From Paracoccus isoporae (lineage in GTDB: Bacteria > Pseudomonadota > Alphaproteobacteria > Rhodobacterales > Rhodobacteraceae), in the NCBI RefSeq assembly GCF_900101865.1, contig NZ_FNAH01000002.1:248001-312000 (forward strand): 64,000 nucleotides of DNA. The letters are read 5' to 3'. Made by a program: the position numbers and the translations under genes. Positions 30,013-38,711 of the stretch are shown here, in pieces (the stretch's first letter is position 1; each line of letters begins with the position of its first letter). The notes beneath the pieces are model-generated. The model saw only the letters and a list, made by a program, of their open reading frames with translations, did no database searches and was not told the DNA's origin.

Positions 30013-31403
30013 TGGGGGCGCTGCGCTGTTTCAAGGCCTACGATATTCGCGGCAGGCTGGGCGAGGATCTGGATGCCGGGATCGCATATCGCATCGGGCG
30101 CGGATTTGCGCGCGCCCTGGGGGCGCGCCGCGTCGTGCTGGGCCGGGACAACCGCCCGTCAAGCGCGGAACTGGCCGATGCGCTTGCCGCGGCGCTGATC
30201 GCCGAAGGGGCAGAGGTGCTGGATCTGGGGCTGTGCGGCACAGAGGAGATATATTTCGCCACCAGCCATTTCGACGCTGATGGCGGGATCGAGGTGACCG
30301 CCTCGCACAACCCGATCACCTATAACGGCATGAAGATGGTCGGGCGCGGCTCTGCCCCGCTGGGTGCCGAGACCGGGCTGGCCGGGATCCGCGAACTGGC
30401 AGAGGCGGATGATTTCGGCCCGCCCGCCCAATCGGCCGGGCTGCGGCGCGACGTGGCGGCCGAGGCGCGGCAGGCCTATGTCGCCAAAATCGTCAGCTTC
30501 GTCGATCCTGCCGCGCTGCGCCCGCTGAAGATCGTGGTGAATTGCGGCAACGGTGCGGCGGGTCCGACCTTCGACGCCATCGCGGAGGTGCTGCGCGGGA
30601 CCGGCGCGCCGCTGGAGTTCATCCGCCTCAACCACGCGCCGGACGGCAGTTTTCCCAACGGCATTCCGAACCCGCTTCTGCCCGAGAACCAGCCGGTCAC
30701 GGCCGATGCGGTCCGCAGTGCGGGGGCGGATCTGGGCATCGCCTTCGACGGCGATTTCGACCGCTGCTTCTTCTTCGACGAGACCGGCGGCTTCGTCGAC
30801 GGCGAATATATGGTCGGCCTGCTGGCGGCGGCGTTCCTGACCCGCGAACCCGGCGCGCGCATTGTCCATGATCCGCGGGTGATCTGGAACACCCGCGACA
30901 TCGTCGAAGCCCAGGGCGGCACCGCGATCCAGTCCCGCACCGGCCACGCCTTCCTGAAGGCGGCGCTGCGCGACCACGCGGCGGTCTATGGCGGCGAGAT
31001 GTCGGCGCATCACTATTTCCGCGACTTCGTCCATTGCGACAGCGGCATGATCCCCTGGCTTCTGGTGGCCGAGCTGATGGGACGCTCCGGCCGGAGCCTG
31101 TCCGAACTGGTGGCCGAACGCCGCACTGCCTTTCCGTCATCGGGCGAGATCAATTTCGTCGTCATCGATCCCGATGCGGCGCGGGCGCGGGTGGAGGCGG
31201 AATTTGCCGCCGAGGCGCAGGGGCGCGACGAGACCGACGGGCTGTCGCTGGACATGGGCAAATGGCGGTTCAACCTGCGCGCCTCCAACACCGAGCCGCT
31301 CTTGCGGCTGAATGTCGAAACGCGCGGGGACCGCAAGCTCCTGGCGCGCAAGGTGGGGCGTCTGCGATCGCTGATCGACGAAGGCGCGACGGCGCGGGGG
31401 TGA
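30012..31403 (+). CDS. manB: Phosphomannomutase
   Basis: Phosphohexomutase of 463 residues converting mannose-6-P to mannose-1-P, the substrate of the adjacent guanylyltransferase. The active-site Ser is S98 in EVTASHNPITYNGMK; the Mg-binding loop is AFDGDFDRC with D246 first; GEMSAHHYFRDF is the sugar-binding loop, and ASNTEPLLRLNVE the phosphate-binding C-terminal loop. Phosphoglucomutase activity is possible in this family. It overlaps cpsB by one base; 194 nt with a strong stem-loop follow. Confidence 0.94.
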   Translation: MGALRCFKAYDIRGRLGEDLDAGIAYRIGRGFARALGARRVVLGRDNRPSSAELADALAAALIAEGAEVLDLGLCGTEEIYFATSHFDADGGIEVTASHNPITYNGMKMVGRGSAPLGAETGLAGIRELAEADDFGPPAQSAGLRRDVAAEARQAYVAKIVSFVDPAALRPLKIVVNCGNGAAGPTFDAIAEVLRGTGAPLEFIRLNHAPDGSFPNGIPNPLLPENQPVTADAVRSAGADLGIAFDGDFDRCFFFDETGGFVDGEYMVGLLAAAFLTREPGARIVHDPRVIWNTRDIVEAQGGTAIQSRTGHAFLKAALRDHAAVYGGEMSAHHYFRDFVHCDSGMIPWLLVAELMGRSGRSLSELVAERRTAFPSSGEINFVVIDPDAARARVEAEFAAEAQGRDETDGLSLDMGKWRFNLRASNTEPLLRLNVETRGDRKLLARKVGRLRSLIDEGATARG

Positions 31404-31467
31404 GGCGCGGGCAAGCGCCGCGTTCGCCGCGAGCGCCCTCGACCCTTCCGTGTTCGGCAGGTGAAGG

Positions 31468-31490
31468 CCGGCGCGGCGACGCCGCGCCGG
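31468..31490 (+). terminator. Strong GC stem-loop after manB
   Basis: A perfect 10-bp stem (31468-31477 with 31481-31490) closes a 3-nt loop, starting 65 nt after the manB stop. No T-run follows, so it could be a terminator or an mRNA-stabilising hairpin. Confidence 0.5.
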
Positions 31491-31597
31491 GCCGGTCGGG
31501 GCGGGTGGCCTCGCAGGGGGCTTTACCTCGGCGGCGCGCTGCAGCAGAAGCGGTCCATGCCACATGATCCCGAATTGACAAGGCGCGGCTGACCCGG

Positions 31598-32650
31598 ATG
31601 GATGCCGCCCAGCTTCTCGCCGCGCTCCGCAGATTCGCGCCGGTCTATCTCGTCTGTGCGGCGGCGGGCTGGGGCTGCGCGGCGCTCGGCCTGCCCTTGC
31701 CCTGGATGATCGGGCCGCTCCTTGCAACGGCGGGGATGGCGCTTTCCGGGCGGCTCTCGGCGCCGATGCCGGTGCACACGCGGCCTTTCGGGCAGGCGGT
31801 CGTGGCCTCTACCGTCGGGCTGTCCTTCACCGCCGAGGCGCTCCAGATCATCCTGTCTTCGGCGCCGCTCCTGCTGGTCATGTCGGCCATGACGGCGGTG
31901 CTGGCGCTGCTGACCGCGCTTGTCCAGGCGCGGCTGTCGGGGGCGGGGCTGCCGCGCATGGTGCTGGCGACCTTTCCGGTGGCACCGGTCGAGGCCGCGA
32001 TCATCGCCGAGGAAAGCGGCATTTCGCCCGCGCCGGTGGTCATGGCCCAGACCCTGCGCATCGCGGCGGTGGTCGTCACCATCCCTTTGCTGCTTTACGC
32101 CGCGAACGGGGGCGTGCGGGGCGGCTCGGCGCTTGCGGGGCCGGTGGAGAGCAGTTGGCTGGGGCTGGGACCGATGGCGCTTGCGGTGCTGGCGGGGGCG
32201 ATGCTGTTTCGGGTGATGGGCTGGGCCAACCCGTTCTTCCTGGGACCGCTGGCCATGGTCAGCGCGCTGACCGCCGCCGGGGTCGGGCTGAGCGCCTATC
32301 CGCCGGTGATCCTCGGCGCCGGGCAGATCGTGCTGGGGGCGTGGCTCGGCTCCACCTTCCAGCCCACCCTGCTGGGGGGCGCGCGGCGCGAATTGCTGGC
32401 GACGGTGCTGGGCACGGTGGCGCTGCTGGCGCTTGTCGGTGCTGGCGCGGTGCTGATCGCGCGCGGCTTCGGCCTGCCCTGGCAGACGGTGATCCTGGGC
32501 ACGGCGCCGGGCGGGGTCACGGAGATGGCGCTGACCGCGCAATATCTGGATCAGGACGTGGCGCTTGTCACCGCCGCGCATGTGGTGCGCATCTTCCTTC
32601 TGATGCCGCTGGCGCGTCCGCTGGTCCGGCTGGCGCAGCGGATCGGCTGA
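31598..32650 (+). CDS. AbrB-family (AbrB_dup) membrane protein
   Basis: Polytopic inner-membrane protein of 350 residues with nine to ten hydrophobic segments and an internal duplication: LPLPWMIGPLLAT in the first half echoes GWANPFFLGPLAMV in the second. Databases often call this family 'AbrB family transcriptional regulator' or 'ammonia monooxygenase', but the sequence shows a membrane protein, probably a transporter of unknown substrate. The late motif TAPGGVTEMALTA is typical. It is a single gene; a stem-loop follows between it and the convergent Hint-domain gene. Confidence 0.8.
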   Translation: MDAAQLLAALRRFAPVYLVCAAAGWGCAALGLPLPWMIGPLLATAGMALSGRLSAPMPVHTRPFGQAVVASTVGLSFTAEALQIILSSAPLLLVMSAMTAVLALLTALVQARLSGAGLPRMVLATFPVAPVEAAIIAEESGISPAPVVMAQTLRIAAVVVTIPLLLYAANGGVRGGSALAGPVESSWLGLGPMALAVLAGAMLFRVMGWANPFFLGPLAMVSALTAAGVGLSAYPPVILGAGQIVLGAWLGSTFQPTLLGGARRELLATVLGTVALLALVGAGAVLIARGFGLPWQTVILGTAPGGVTEMALTAQYLDQDVALVTAAHVVRIFLLMPLARPLVRLAQRIG

Positions 32651-32661
32651 GGCGCGGGATG

Positions 32662-32693
32662 CGGCGCGGCACCGCCTGGCGGGCGCCGCGCCG
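32662..32693. terminator. Bidirectional stem-loop between convergent genes
   Basis: A 9-bp stem (32662-32670 with 32685-32693) closes a 14-nt loop in the 58-nt gap between the converging AbrB-like and Hint-domain genes. Its location suits a two-way terminator, though no T-run is seen on either strand. Confidence 0.45.
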
Positions 32694-32708
32694 GCTTGGG
32701 CGGTCGGA

Positions 32709-33860
32709 TCACGACACCAGATGCTGGCCGTTATCCAGATGCCGCTGCACCAGCTTGCGCGATTTGCGCCCCGGCGTCAGCACGCGGGCCGGTTCGGCCT
32801 CATGCCCGTCCTCGAAGATCTGCGGCATGAGCTGTTTCAGCTCGGCGAGCTCGGCCGGGCGCAGGGTGCGCAGCGCTACCGGACCGGCATAGAGCGATTC
32901 CGTGACCGCCCCGTTCGAGATGACGCATTCATGCTGGTCGCACATGAAATGGACATATTCGACCTCGTCCAGATCCCGCGCGACCTCGACCCCGTCAAGC
33001 TGAAGAAGCTGCTTGGCGGCGACCAGGATTTCCTCGGTGCCGAACATGCGCACGGCGATGCGCGAGCGGACCAGGATACGGTGCTGGGGCGAGACGACCA
33101 GATCCGCCGACGGCATGTCGGGACCGAGCGCGCCGCGGCAGATGCGGATCGGTCGCAGATGCGGTGCGAGCGCCAGTTGCGCGGCGCTGAGCGTCACCGA
33201 CCCGATCCAGCGGATCGGCTGCGGGCCGTTGTCGCAGGTCACCACCAGATCCCCGATCCGCAGCGCCTCGACGGCGACCGGCCCGTCCGGCGTGTCGATC
33301 AGCGTGCCGCTGGTGAAGCACTGCACGGCGAGATCGCCATCGGACGGGGTGGCGGTGAGGATGGCGGTGTTAAGAAGATCTGTCACGATGCCACTAAGGT
33401 TGATCTCCAGAATTCCCAGATCTATGTTGAGCAGCTCAGTTAGCGTGAGGTCTGCATCAATGCCGAGCAGGGGAATTTGGACTTTGACGGTCAGGTTTCC
33501 TTGATCGAGCGGCTGATCCGTGACGAAGTAGGTGGTTCCGTCACCGGCTTGGAGGACATGTCCTTCGATCGGATTTAGTTGAACCGTTATGAGTGCCAAC
33601 ACGGTGGCGTCCAAATTCGCTAAAGTGACCGCCCCAACATACTCCGCCTCGATGTCGCCGCTGGCGGTCGGGAAGGTCACCGTCTCGCCCGGGTCGGCGA
33701 CGTCGATCTGCCCAGCATTCGGTTTGGAGGTTAGGGGTCCGGTTGATTCCTGCGATGTCCCGAACTGGTTCAATACGCCGATATCTCCGGTGTTCACGAT
33801 GGGATCGAGCAACGGATCGAGTGTGACGAGGCTGGCCGGGGCTTCGGTAATATAAGGCAT
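32709..33860 (-). CDS. Hint-domain protein (Hint_2 family)
   Basis: Protein of 383 residues with no signal peptide. Residues 1 to about 175 are a low-complexity, beta-rich region of Thr/Asp/Leu repeats (LTLTELLNIDLGILEINLSG). From C181 runs a Hint module: CFTSGTLIDTPDGPVAVE, IGDLVVT, PIRWIG and VSPQHRILV, the Hedgehog/intein-like fold with its nucleophilic Cys and the QHR motif. Such proteins are frequent in Rhodobacteraceae, often with secreted or repeat proteins; self-cleavage is possible but unproven. The start at 33860 has GGAG upstream; the longer frame to 34007 has none. GC is lower in the N-terminal half than in neighbours. Confidence 0.8.
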   Translation of the reverse strand: MPYITEAPASLVTLDPLLDPIVNTGDIGVLNQFGTSQESTGPLTSKPNAGQIDVADPGETVTFPTASGDIEAEYVGAVTLANLDATVLALITVQLNPIEGHVLQAGDGTTYFVTDQPLDQGNLTVKVQIPLLGIDADLTLTELLNIDLGILEINLSGIVTDLLNTAILTATPSDGDLAVQCFTSGTLIDTPDGPVAVEALRIGDLVVTCDNGPQPIRWIGSVTLSAAQLALAPHLRPIRICRGALGPDMPSADLVVSPQHRILVRSRIAVRMFGTEEILVAAKQLLQLDGVEVARDLDEVEYVHFMCDQHECVISNGAVTESLYAGPVALRTLRPAELAELKQLMPQIFEDGHEAEPARVLTPGRKSRKLVQRHLDNGQHLVS

Positions 33861-34074
33861 TCTGCACTCCGCGCGTGTCTGTAGAGATCCCTGACCACGC
33901 GGTCGGGACCGGAAATGGAGAATGTCGATGTGAACATCTTTACAGGGCGGCAGCCCGCGACGGCGGTTGCCGGTGTTGCGCCCGAACAGCCGGGCGGTAT
34001 CGGTCACTCACAAGGTAACAGACGGTAAAACCATCGACGTGCGTGCAATGACCAAGGGGTCAGCATGAGTTAAG

Positions 34075-34089
34075 TTAACAAACTGTTAA
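34075..34089. promoter_or_regulatory. Inverted repeat in the AT-rich region
   Basis: TTAACA-AAC-TGTTAA is a perfect 6-bp inverted repeat, 215 nt upstream of the Hint-domain start, inside the AT-rich core. It may bind a regulator; no family could be assigned. Confidence 0.35.
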
Positions 34090-34219
34090 GTTTAGTAAAG
34101 ACTTAAAAAGTAAGAAAAATTTTTTTCGTAGATGGTTTTTATATCAAGTTCAGGCCTGACAATTGGCAGGTCGTTTGGTGCAATCATTCAACTATTGCTG
34201 GGGCGCTGCATGAGAACGC

Positions 34220-34240
34220 GCGGGGCGGAACCCGCCCCGC
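34220..34240. other. GC-rich stem-loop
   Basis: A perfect 8-bp stem (34220-34227 with 34233-34240) closes a 5-nt loop at the right edge of the AT-rich core. It could be a terminator or a transcript leader structure. Confidence 0.4.
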
Positions 34241-34720
34241 AAACGATCTCATTCCGGCGCGCGGGTCCGATCCGGCCGGTTGGCTGCTCCGGGAGCGGGA
34301 ATCACGCGGCGCGCTCCTTTCCGGCTGGAAGGGTTGAGGGCGTTCCTTGCCGGCGGGAAACCGCTCTCCGCTCCGTCGGCAAGTCCGTGGCAGTTGCACG
34401 GCAGGCCCGATGCGCCGATAGTCGATTCTGATGCTGACCAGCCCTGACGCCGCGTTCGGAACCGCCATCGTCGCGTCACGAACCGGTTCCCGCATCCCCG
34501 GGTTGATCTGCCCCGCCCGCATCAGGTCTTCAGGTTGTAAAACCACACGAATTGGCCGTTTTCTATCGCTGTGCTTGCATTCTGCCCGGTCCCTGCGGCA
34601 GTGTTGTTGTCAGGTTCCAGATTGTCGGAGCCGGTGTTTTTGGTGAGTGGCTGTGTTAGACGCGGAAATCCGCCCCGTTCGGGCGGCCTGTCGCAGAGCC
34701 CGTTTGGGATGAGGCAGGTT

Positions 34721-35998
34721 ATGGCTTCGAGACATGAACAGCAGATCCGGCCCGCTGTGGCGGAACGGCTGCACGAGACCGGGGGCGCCCCGCTGCGCCA
34801 TCTTCGCGCGGCGCTGCGCGATCCGGTCTATCTGAAGGATGCGCCGGGTCTGGTGCATCTTCCTTTCATCTTCTGGCTGGTCAGATGTCTCGCGCCGCGA
34901 CGCGTGGTGCAGTTGGGGCTGGATGACGGGCTGAGCTACATGGCGCTGTGCCAGGCGTTGCAGGACGGGGACGGGCGCGGGACCGCGCTTGGCATCGCCG
35001 ACGGGCCGCCTGCGCTGGATGGGGTGGCCAGCGAGCTGCACGCCGCGCGCTATGCGCTGATCTCGCGGGTCATTGCCCAGCCCGATCCGCCCGGCCAGGT
35101 GACGGAGCTGCGCGCCGACCCCGATCTGCTGGTGATCGGGCCGGATGCGGGTGAGGAGATGCTGGCGGACTGGCTGCCTCGTCTTGGCCGCGGCGGGGTG
35201 ATCCTGACGCATGCCGCGCAGCGCGAACGGGTCCGGGCGCAATGGCGTCGCCAGGCCAGCTTCCGCTTCACCTTCCAGCCCGACCCGGATGCGGCGCCGC
35301 TGACCCTGCTTGCGGCGGGGGACGAACTGCCCGAGGGGCTTCAGGCGCTTGCGATCCAGGGGGCAGGGCGCTCGGATGAGGAGCGGCTGCTGCGCCGGCT
35401 GGGGATGGGGCTGCGGGCGCGATACGAGAGCGGGCGGCTGCCGGCCAATCGCGCGGCGGCAGCGCCGGCCTCTGACATGGTGCCGACCCCGGCACCGTCC
35501 GGCGCCCACCCGGATCAGCTGTCGGATCCGGCGGCCGAGCGCCGCCAGGCGGAGCATCTGCGCGACATCGCCGTGCTGGCCCAGGACTACATGGCCGAGA
35601 TCGCCACGCTGCAGCAGCAGAACCAGCAGCTTGAACAGGCGCTTTCGGGCAACCAGCAGGCGCTGACAGCGGCGCGGAAGGCCGCGGCGGATGCGGCGGC
35701 CCATGCCGCGGCAGAGACCGTCGCGCATGCCGCGACGCAGTCCGCACAGCAGCGCGACGACATGGCCCAAGCTCTGGAGGCGGAGCGCGCCGAGAAGGAC
35801 TATCTCGCCGCGAGGCTCGGCCAGGTCGAGCATCACCTGTCCCTTCTGCAGGATGAACTCGCCGCAGCCTACGGGCAGCGCGACGATCTGCTGAAGAACC
35901 GCGCCTGGCGCGTCACCTTTCCGCTGCGCCTGGCCAGCAATGCATTGCGCGGCAAGGGCAGGGGCCGGTCACGCCCCGCAGCGACGGGAGGCCAGTGA
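34721..35998 (+). CDS. Methyltransferase-like protein with C-terminal coiled coil
   Basis: Protein of 425 residues. Residues about 45-190 look like a class I SAM-methyltransferase-type Rossmann fold (RRVVQLGLDDGLSYMALCQAL, then PDLLVIGPDAGEEM and LGRGGVILTH), but the glycine motif is degenerate, so activity is doubtful. Residues about 270-400 form a long Ala/Gln-rich heptad coiled coil. The basic C-terminus, NRAWRVTFPLRLASNALRGKG, resembles the tail seen in glycan-synthesis proteins of this type. The start at 34721 (MASRHEQQ) has GAGGCAGG upstream; in-frame ATGs at 34571 and 34709 are alternatives. Its stop overlaps the glycosyltransferase start, implying a joint role in surface glycan assembly. 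Confidence 0.65.
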   Translation: MASRHEQQIRPAVAERLHETGGAPLRHLRAALRDPVYLKDAPGLVHLPFIFWLVRCLAPRRVVQLGLDDGLSYMALCQALQDGDGRGTALGIADGPPALDGVASELHAARYALISRVIAQPDPPGQVTELRADPDLLVIGPDAGEEMLADWLPRLGRGGVILTHAAQRERVRAQWRRQASFRFTFQPDPDAAPLTLLAAGDELPEGLQALAIQGAGRSDEERLLRRLGMGLRARYESGRLPANRAAAAPASDMVPTPAPSGAHPDQLSDPAAERRQAEHLRDIAVLAQDYMAEIATLQQQNQQLEQALSGNQQALTAARKAAADAAAHAAAETVAHAATQSAQQRDDMAQALEAERAEKDYLAARLGQVEHHLSLLQDELAAAYGQRDDLLKNRAWRVTFPLRLASNALRGKGRGRSRPAATGGQ

Positions 35999-38283
35999 TG
36001 AACAGTCAAGCATATGCCGCCCCGGCGGCGGATCATGGCCATCTGCCGTCGCGCGACACGGCGCTGTCCGACGCAGCAAGGCGGCTGTTTGCGCATGGCC
36101 GCCGCGGCGCGGCGCAGGCGGTGCTGCACGGGATTCAGCCGGGGGCGATGGGCGACGACGCGCTGCGGCTGCTGAACCGGCTGAAGCGGCGGCCGGGCGT
36201 GTCGGTGGTGATGCCCAGCCATTCCGGCGCCAGCCGCATCGGGCGGGCGCTCGACTCCATTGCGCGGCAGACGCTTCATCCGGGGATGTTCGAGCTGATC
36301 GTGGTGCTGAACGGCCCGGATGACGGCACGCAGGCGATGCTGACGGAGTTCGCCCGCCAGCACCCGCAGATCTCGACTACCGTGCTGCGCAGCCCCCAGA
36401 TCGGCGCCAGTCATGCCCGCAATCTCGGGCTGGGACATCTGCGCTTCGACCACGCGACGTTCCTGGATGATGACGATTACATCTCCCCCGGTTTCCTCGA
36501 GGCGCTGTATCGCTGCGCCGGGGATGGCGACCGGATGGTGCTGGCGGAATTGCGCGATTTCGACGCCGACGGGGTGCGCGACAGCGCGATCAGCCAGCGG
36601 ATCCGCGCCGCGTTCGACGACCGCCGCGAGGCCGCGATCGGCGAATTGCACGGGCTGGACACGGCGCTGACCATGACCTGCATCAAGCTGTTTCCGGCCT
36701 ATTACGCCGATCTGATCCGCTTCGACCCGGATCTGGCCAGCGGCGAGGATGTCGTGTTCTGGACCGAGGCGCTGTCGCGGTTTCAGCCGCGCGTCTGCTT
36801 CACCGGCCCGAATGCGGCGGTCTATTACCGCGAGCTGCGCGACGGCAGCGTGTCGCGCCAGGCGGCGTCGTTCCAGTTCAACGTGCTGGACCGGCTGAAG
36901 GTCATCGCCCGCCTGGACCGTCTGCATCAGCGCGCGCCGGGCCAGTTCACCCTGTCGAAGATCCTGTCCGGTGTCGGCTTCATGGTCGCCTATCTGCGCC
37001 AGAACCCGCAGGATCATCAGCGCGTCGTCGATGCCGTCACAGCCTCCGGCCTGTCGGTCACGCGCGACATGCTGCGCTATCTGAACGAGAAGCTGCGCGA
37101 CAAGCTGGTCATCTCCTATTGTTTCCCCCCCTCGCTCGACACCGCCTCGATCGTGGCGGCCAAGCGGCTGGCCCTGGCCGGGGAACCCTTCGACGTGATC
37201 TCGAACGACATGTCCGCGATCCGCAAGACCGACAGCCGGCTGCTGGATCTGTGCCATGATCTCGTCGGGCGCGAGATCGTGTGCAAATCGGCGCCGCGAT
37301 GGAGCATCGATGCGGCCAGCGGGATCGGGTTTGCCGAACAGTCCCGCCGGCACGCCTTGGCGCTGAACGAGAAGAATCCCTATCGCACGCTGTATTCGCG
37401 GGCGATGTGGCCGGCCTCGCACCTTGCGGGGGCGAGCATCAAGGCGGCGCTGCCGCATCTTCGCTGGCAGGCGGAGTTCTCGGACCCGCTGGCGGTCGAC
37501 ATCATGGGCGTGGACCGCCCCGGCGAAATCGACCCGGACTGGCTGGAGCAAAACGGCATCACGGCGATGATCCGCGAGGCCGGATTTCCGATCCCGCTGA
37601 CCCGGAGCGTGATGAAATGGTGCGAATATGTTGCCTATGCGCTCGCGGATGAGCTGTGGTTCACCAATGCCAACCAGATGGACTACATGCTCTCGCGGCC
37701 CTGGATCGTGCCGCTGCGCGACCGGATCGCGCCGCGCGCGGTAATCTGCCGCCATCCGACCTTGCCGGATCGCTATTACGACATGGCCGAGGATCGCTGG
37801 ACGCCGCAGACCGGGCGCTTCAGCATCGCCTATTTCGGCAATTTCTACCAGAATCGCGGGCTTCAGGAGGTGCTGACGGCGCTGAGCCAGCTTGACCCCG
37901 CAGACCGGCGGGCGCTGAAGCTGGACATCTACTGCAGCGCGAATCCCGAGCTGAACGAGATGATCGGGCAGCTAGGCCTGACCGGCACGGTGGAGCAGTT
38001 CGAGCTGCTGCCGTTCCTGGAGTTCCTGGCCCGCAGCCGGAAATACGACATGTTGCTGGTCAACGATGCGGTGACGGCGGGGATCAAGCCGTTCAATCCC
38101 TATCTTCCGTCGAAGCTCAGTGATTATCTCGGTGCGAAACGGCCGATCTGGCGGCTGGCCGAGCCGGGCAGCCCGATGAGCGGGGTGACCCTGCCGGACG
38201 GATCGCAGACCTCCCGGCTGGGCGATGTCGCCTCCTATCGCGCGGCATTGCAGCGCATGGCCGGAAGCCTGGTCCCGGCCTGA
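35998..38283 (+). CDS. Two-domain glycosyltransferase (GT2-like N-terminus, GT-B-like C-terminus)
   Basis: Protein of 761 residues, cytoplasmic by composition. Residues about 65-200 form a GT-A (family 2) domain: VSVVMPSHSGASRIGRALDS, GASHARNLGL, and the acidic DDDD at 157-160 in place of DxD. Residues about 360-750 look like a second, GT-B-type domain (FSIAYFGNFYQNRGLQEVL and KPFNPYLPSKLSDYLGA, the GT4-like donor loop). Such fusions build polysaccharides with alternating linkages. ATG at 35998 follows GGGAGG and overlaps the upstream stop; a GTG at 35995 is possible. Donor sugars are unknown; nearby GDP-mannose genes make mannose plausible. Confidence 0.8.
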   Translation: MNSQAYAAPAADHGHLPSRDTALSDAARRLFAHGRRGAAQAVLHGIQPGAMGDDALRLLNRLKRRPGVSVVMPSHSGASRIGRALDSIARQTLHPGMFELIVVLNGPDDGTQAMLTEFARQHPQISTTVLRSPQIGASHARNLGLGHLRFDHATFLDDDDYISPGFLEALYRCAGDGDRMVLAELRDFDADGVRDSAISQRIRAAFDDRREAAIGELHGLDTALTMTCIKLFPAYYADLIRFDPDLASGEDVVFWTEALSRFQPRVCFTGPNAAVYYRELRDGSVSRQAASFQFNVLDRLKVIARLDRLHQRAPGQFTLSKILSGVGFMVAYLRQNPQDHQRVVDAVTASGLSVTRDMLRYLNEKLRDKLVISYCFPPSLDTASIVAAKRLALAGEPFDVISNDMSAIRKTDSRLLDLCHDLVGREIVCKSAPRWSIDAASGIGFAEQSRRHALALNEKNPYRTLYSRAMWPASHLAGASIKAALPHLRWQAEFSDPLAVDIMGVDRPGEIDPDWLEQNGITAMIREAGFPIPLTRSVMKWCEYVAYALADELWFTNANQMDYMLSRPWIVPLRDRIAPRAVICRHPTLPDRYYDMAEDRWTPQTGRFSIAYFGNFYQNRGLQEVLTALSQLDPADRRALKLDIYCSANPELNEMIGQLGLTGTVEQFELLPFLEFLARSRKYDMLLVNDAVTAGIKPFNPYLPSKLSDYLGAKRPIWRLAEPGSPMSGVTLPDGSQTSRLGDVASYRAALQRMAGSLVPA

Positions 38284-38291
38284 GCGCGCAA

Positions 38292-38711
38292 TCAGCCGAC
38301 GAGATTGCCTGCCGCGTCGATAATCATCTGCCCGTCCTCCTTGTGAAGCGGGCCCGGCGGCAGGCGATCCAGCAGCGGCAGCACCGCCTCGGAGGGCCGG
38401 CAGAGCCGCACGCCCTTGGGCGAGGCGACGATCGGGCGGTTCACCAGCACCGGATGCGCCAGCATGGCGTCGAGGATCACCTCCTCCGCGACGCCCGCAT
38501 CGAGCAGCCCCAGCTCGGCCGCGGGGGATTTCGTCTCGCGCAGGGCGCTGCGCGGGGTCAGCCCGGCGGCGGCGAACAGCGCCAGGAGCTGCGGCCGGGT
38601 CCAGCCTTCGCGCAGATAGTCGATCACCACCGGCTCGCTGCCGGATTTTCGGATGATCTCCAGCACGTTGCGCGAGGTGCCGCAATCGGGGTTGTGATGG
38701 ATGACGATCAT
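38292..38711 (-). CDS. arsC: Glutaredoxin-dependent arsenate reductase (ArsC)
   Basis: Cytosolic enzyme of 139 residues reducing arsenate to arsenite with glutathione and glutaredoxin. The thioredoxin-like fold carries the catalytic C10 in NPDCGTSRN, and the Arg-rich substrate region includes [16 protein letters not shown]. It is the last gene of the ars operon and overlaps acr3 by 4 nt. It is unrelated to the phosphatase-type ArsC encoded two genes upstream, so the operon has two distinct arsenate reductases. Confidence 0.94.
   Translation of the reverse strand: MIVIHHNPDCGTSRNVLEIIRKSGSEPVVIDYLREGWTRPQLLALFAAAGLTPRSALRETKSPAAELGLLDAGVAEEVILDAMLAHPVLVNRPIVASPKGVRLCRPSEAVLPLLDRLPPGPLHKEDGQMIIDAAGNLVG

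Larger units (their letters stand above)
33861..34720. other. Long non-coding stretch with an AT-rich core
   Basis: These 860 bases lie between the divergent Hint-domain and methyltransferase-like genes. Short open frames exist (such as 34132-34431) but show no recognisable protein or ribosome-binding site. The part from about 34060 to 34150 is strikingly AT-rich for this genome, with many TTAA and TTTT runs. A perfect inverted repeat lies at 34075-34089, and a strong GC stem-loop at 34220-34240. It probably holds promoters for one or both flanking genes; a degraded gene is not excluded. Confidence 0.6.

Noticed and set aside
34132-34431. 99-codon open frame in the AT-rich gap
   Set aside because: No ribosome-binding site, no recognisable protein features and strongly shifting composition; treated as non-coding.
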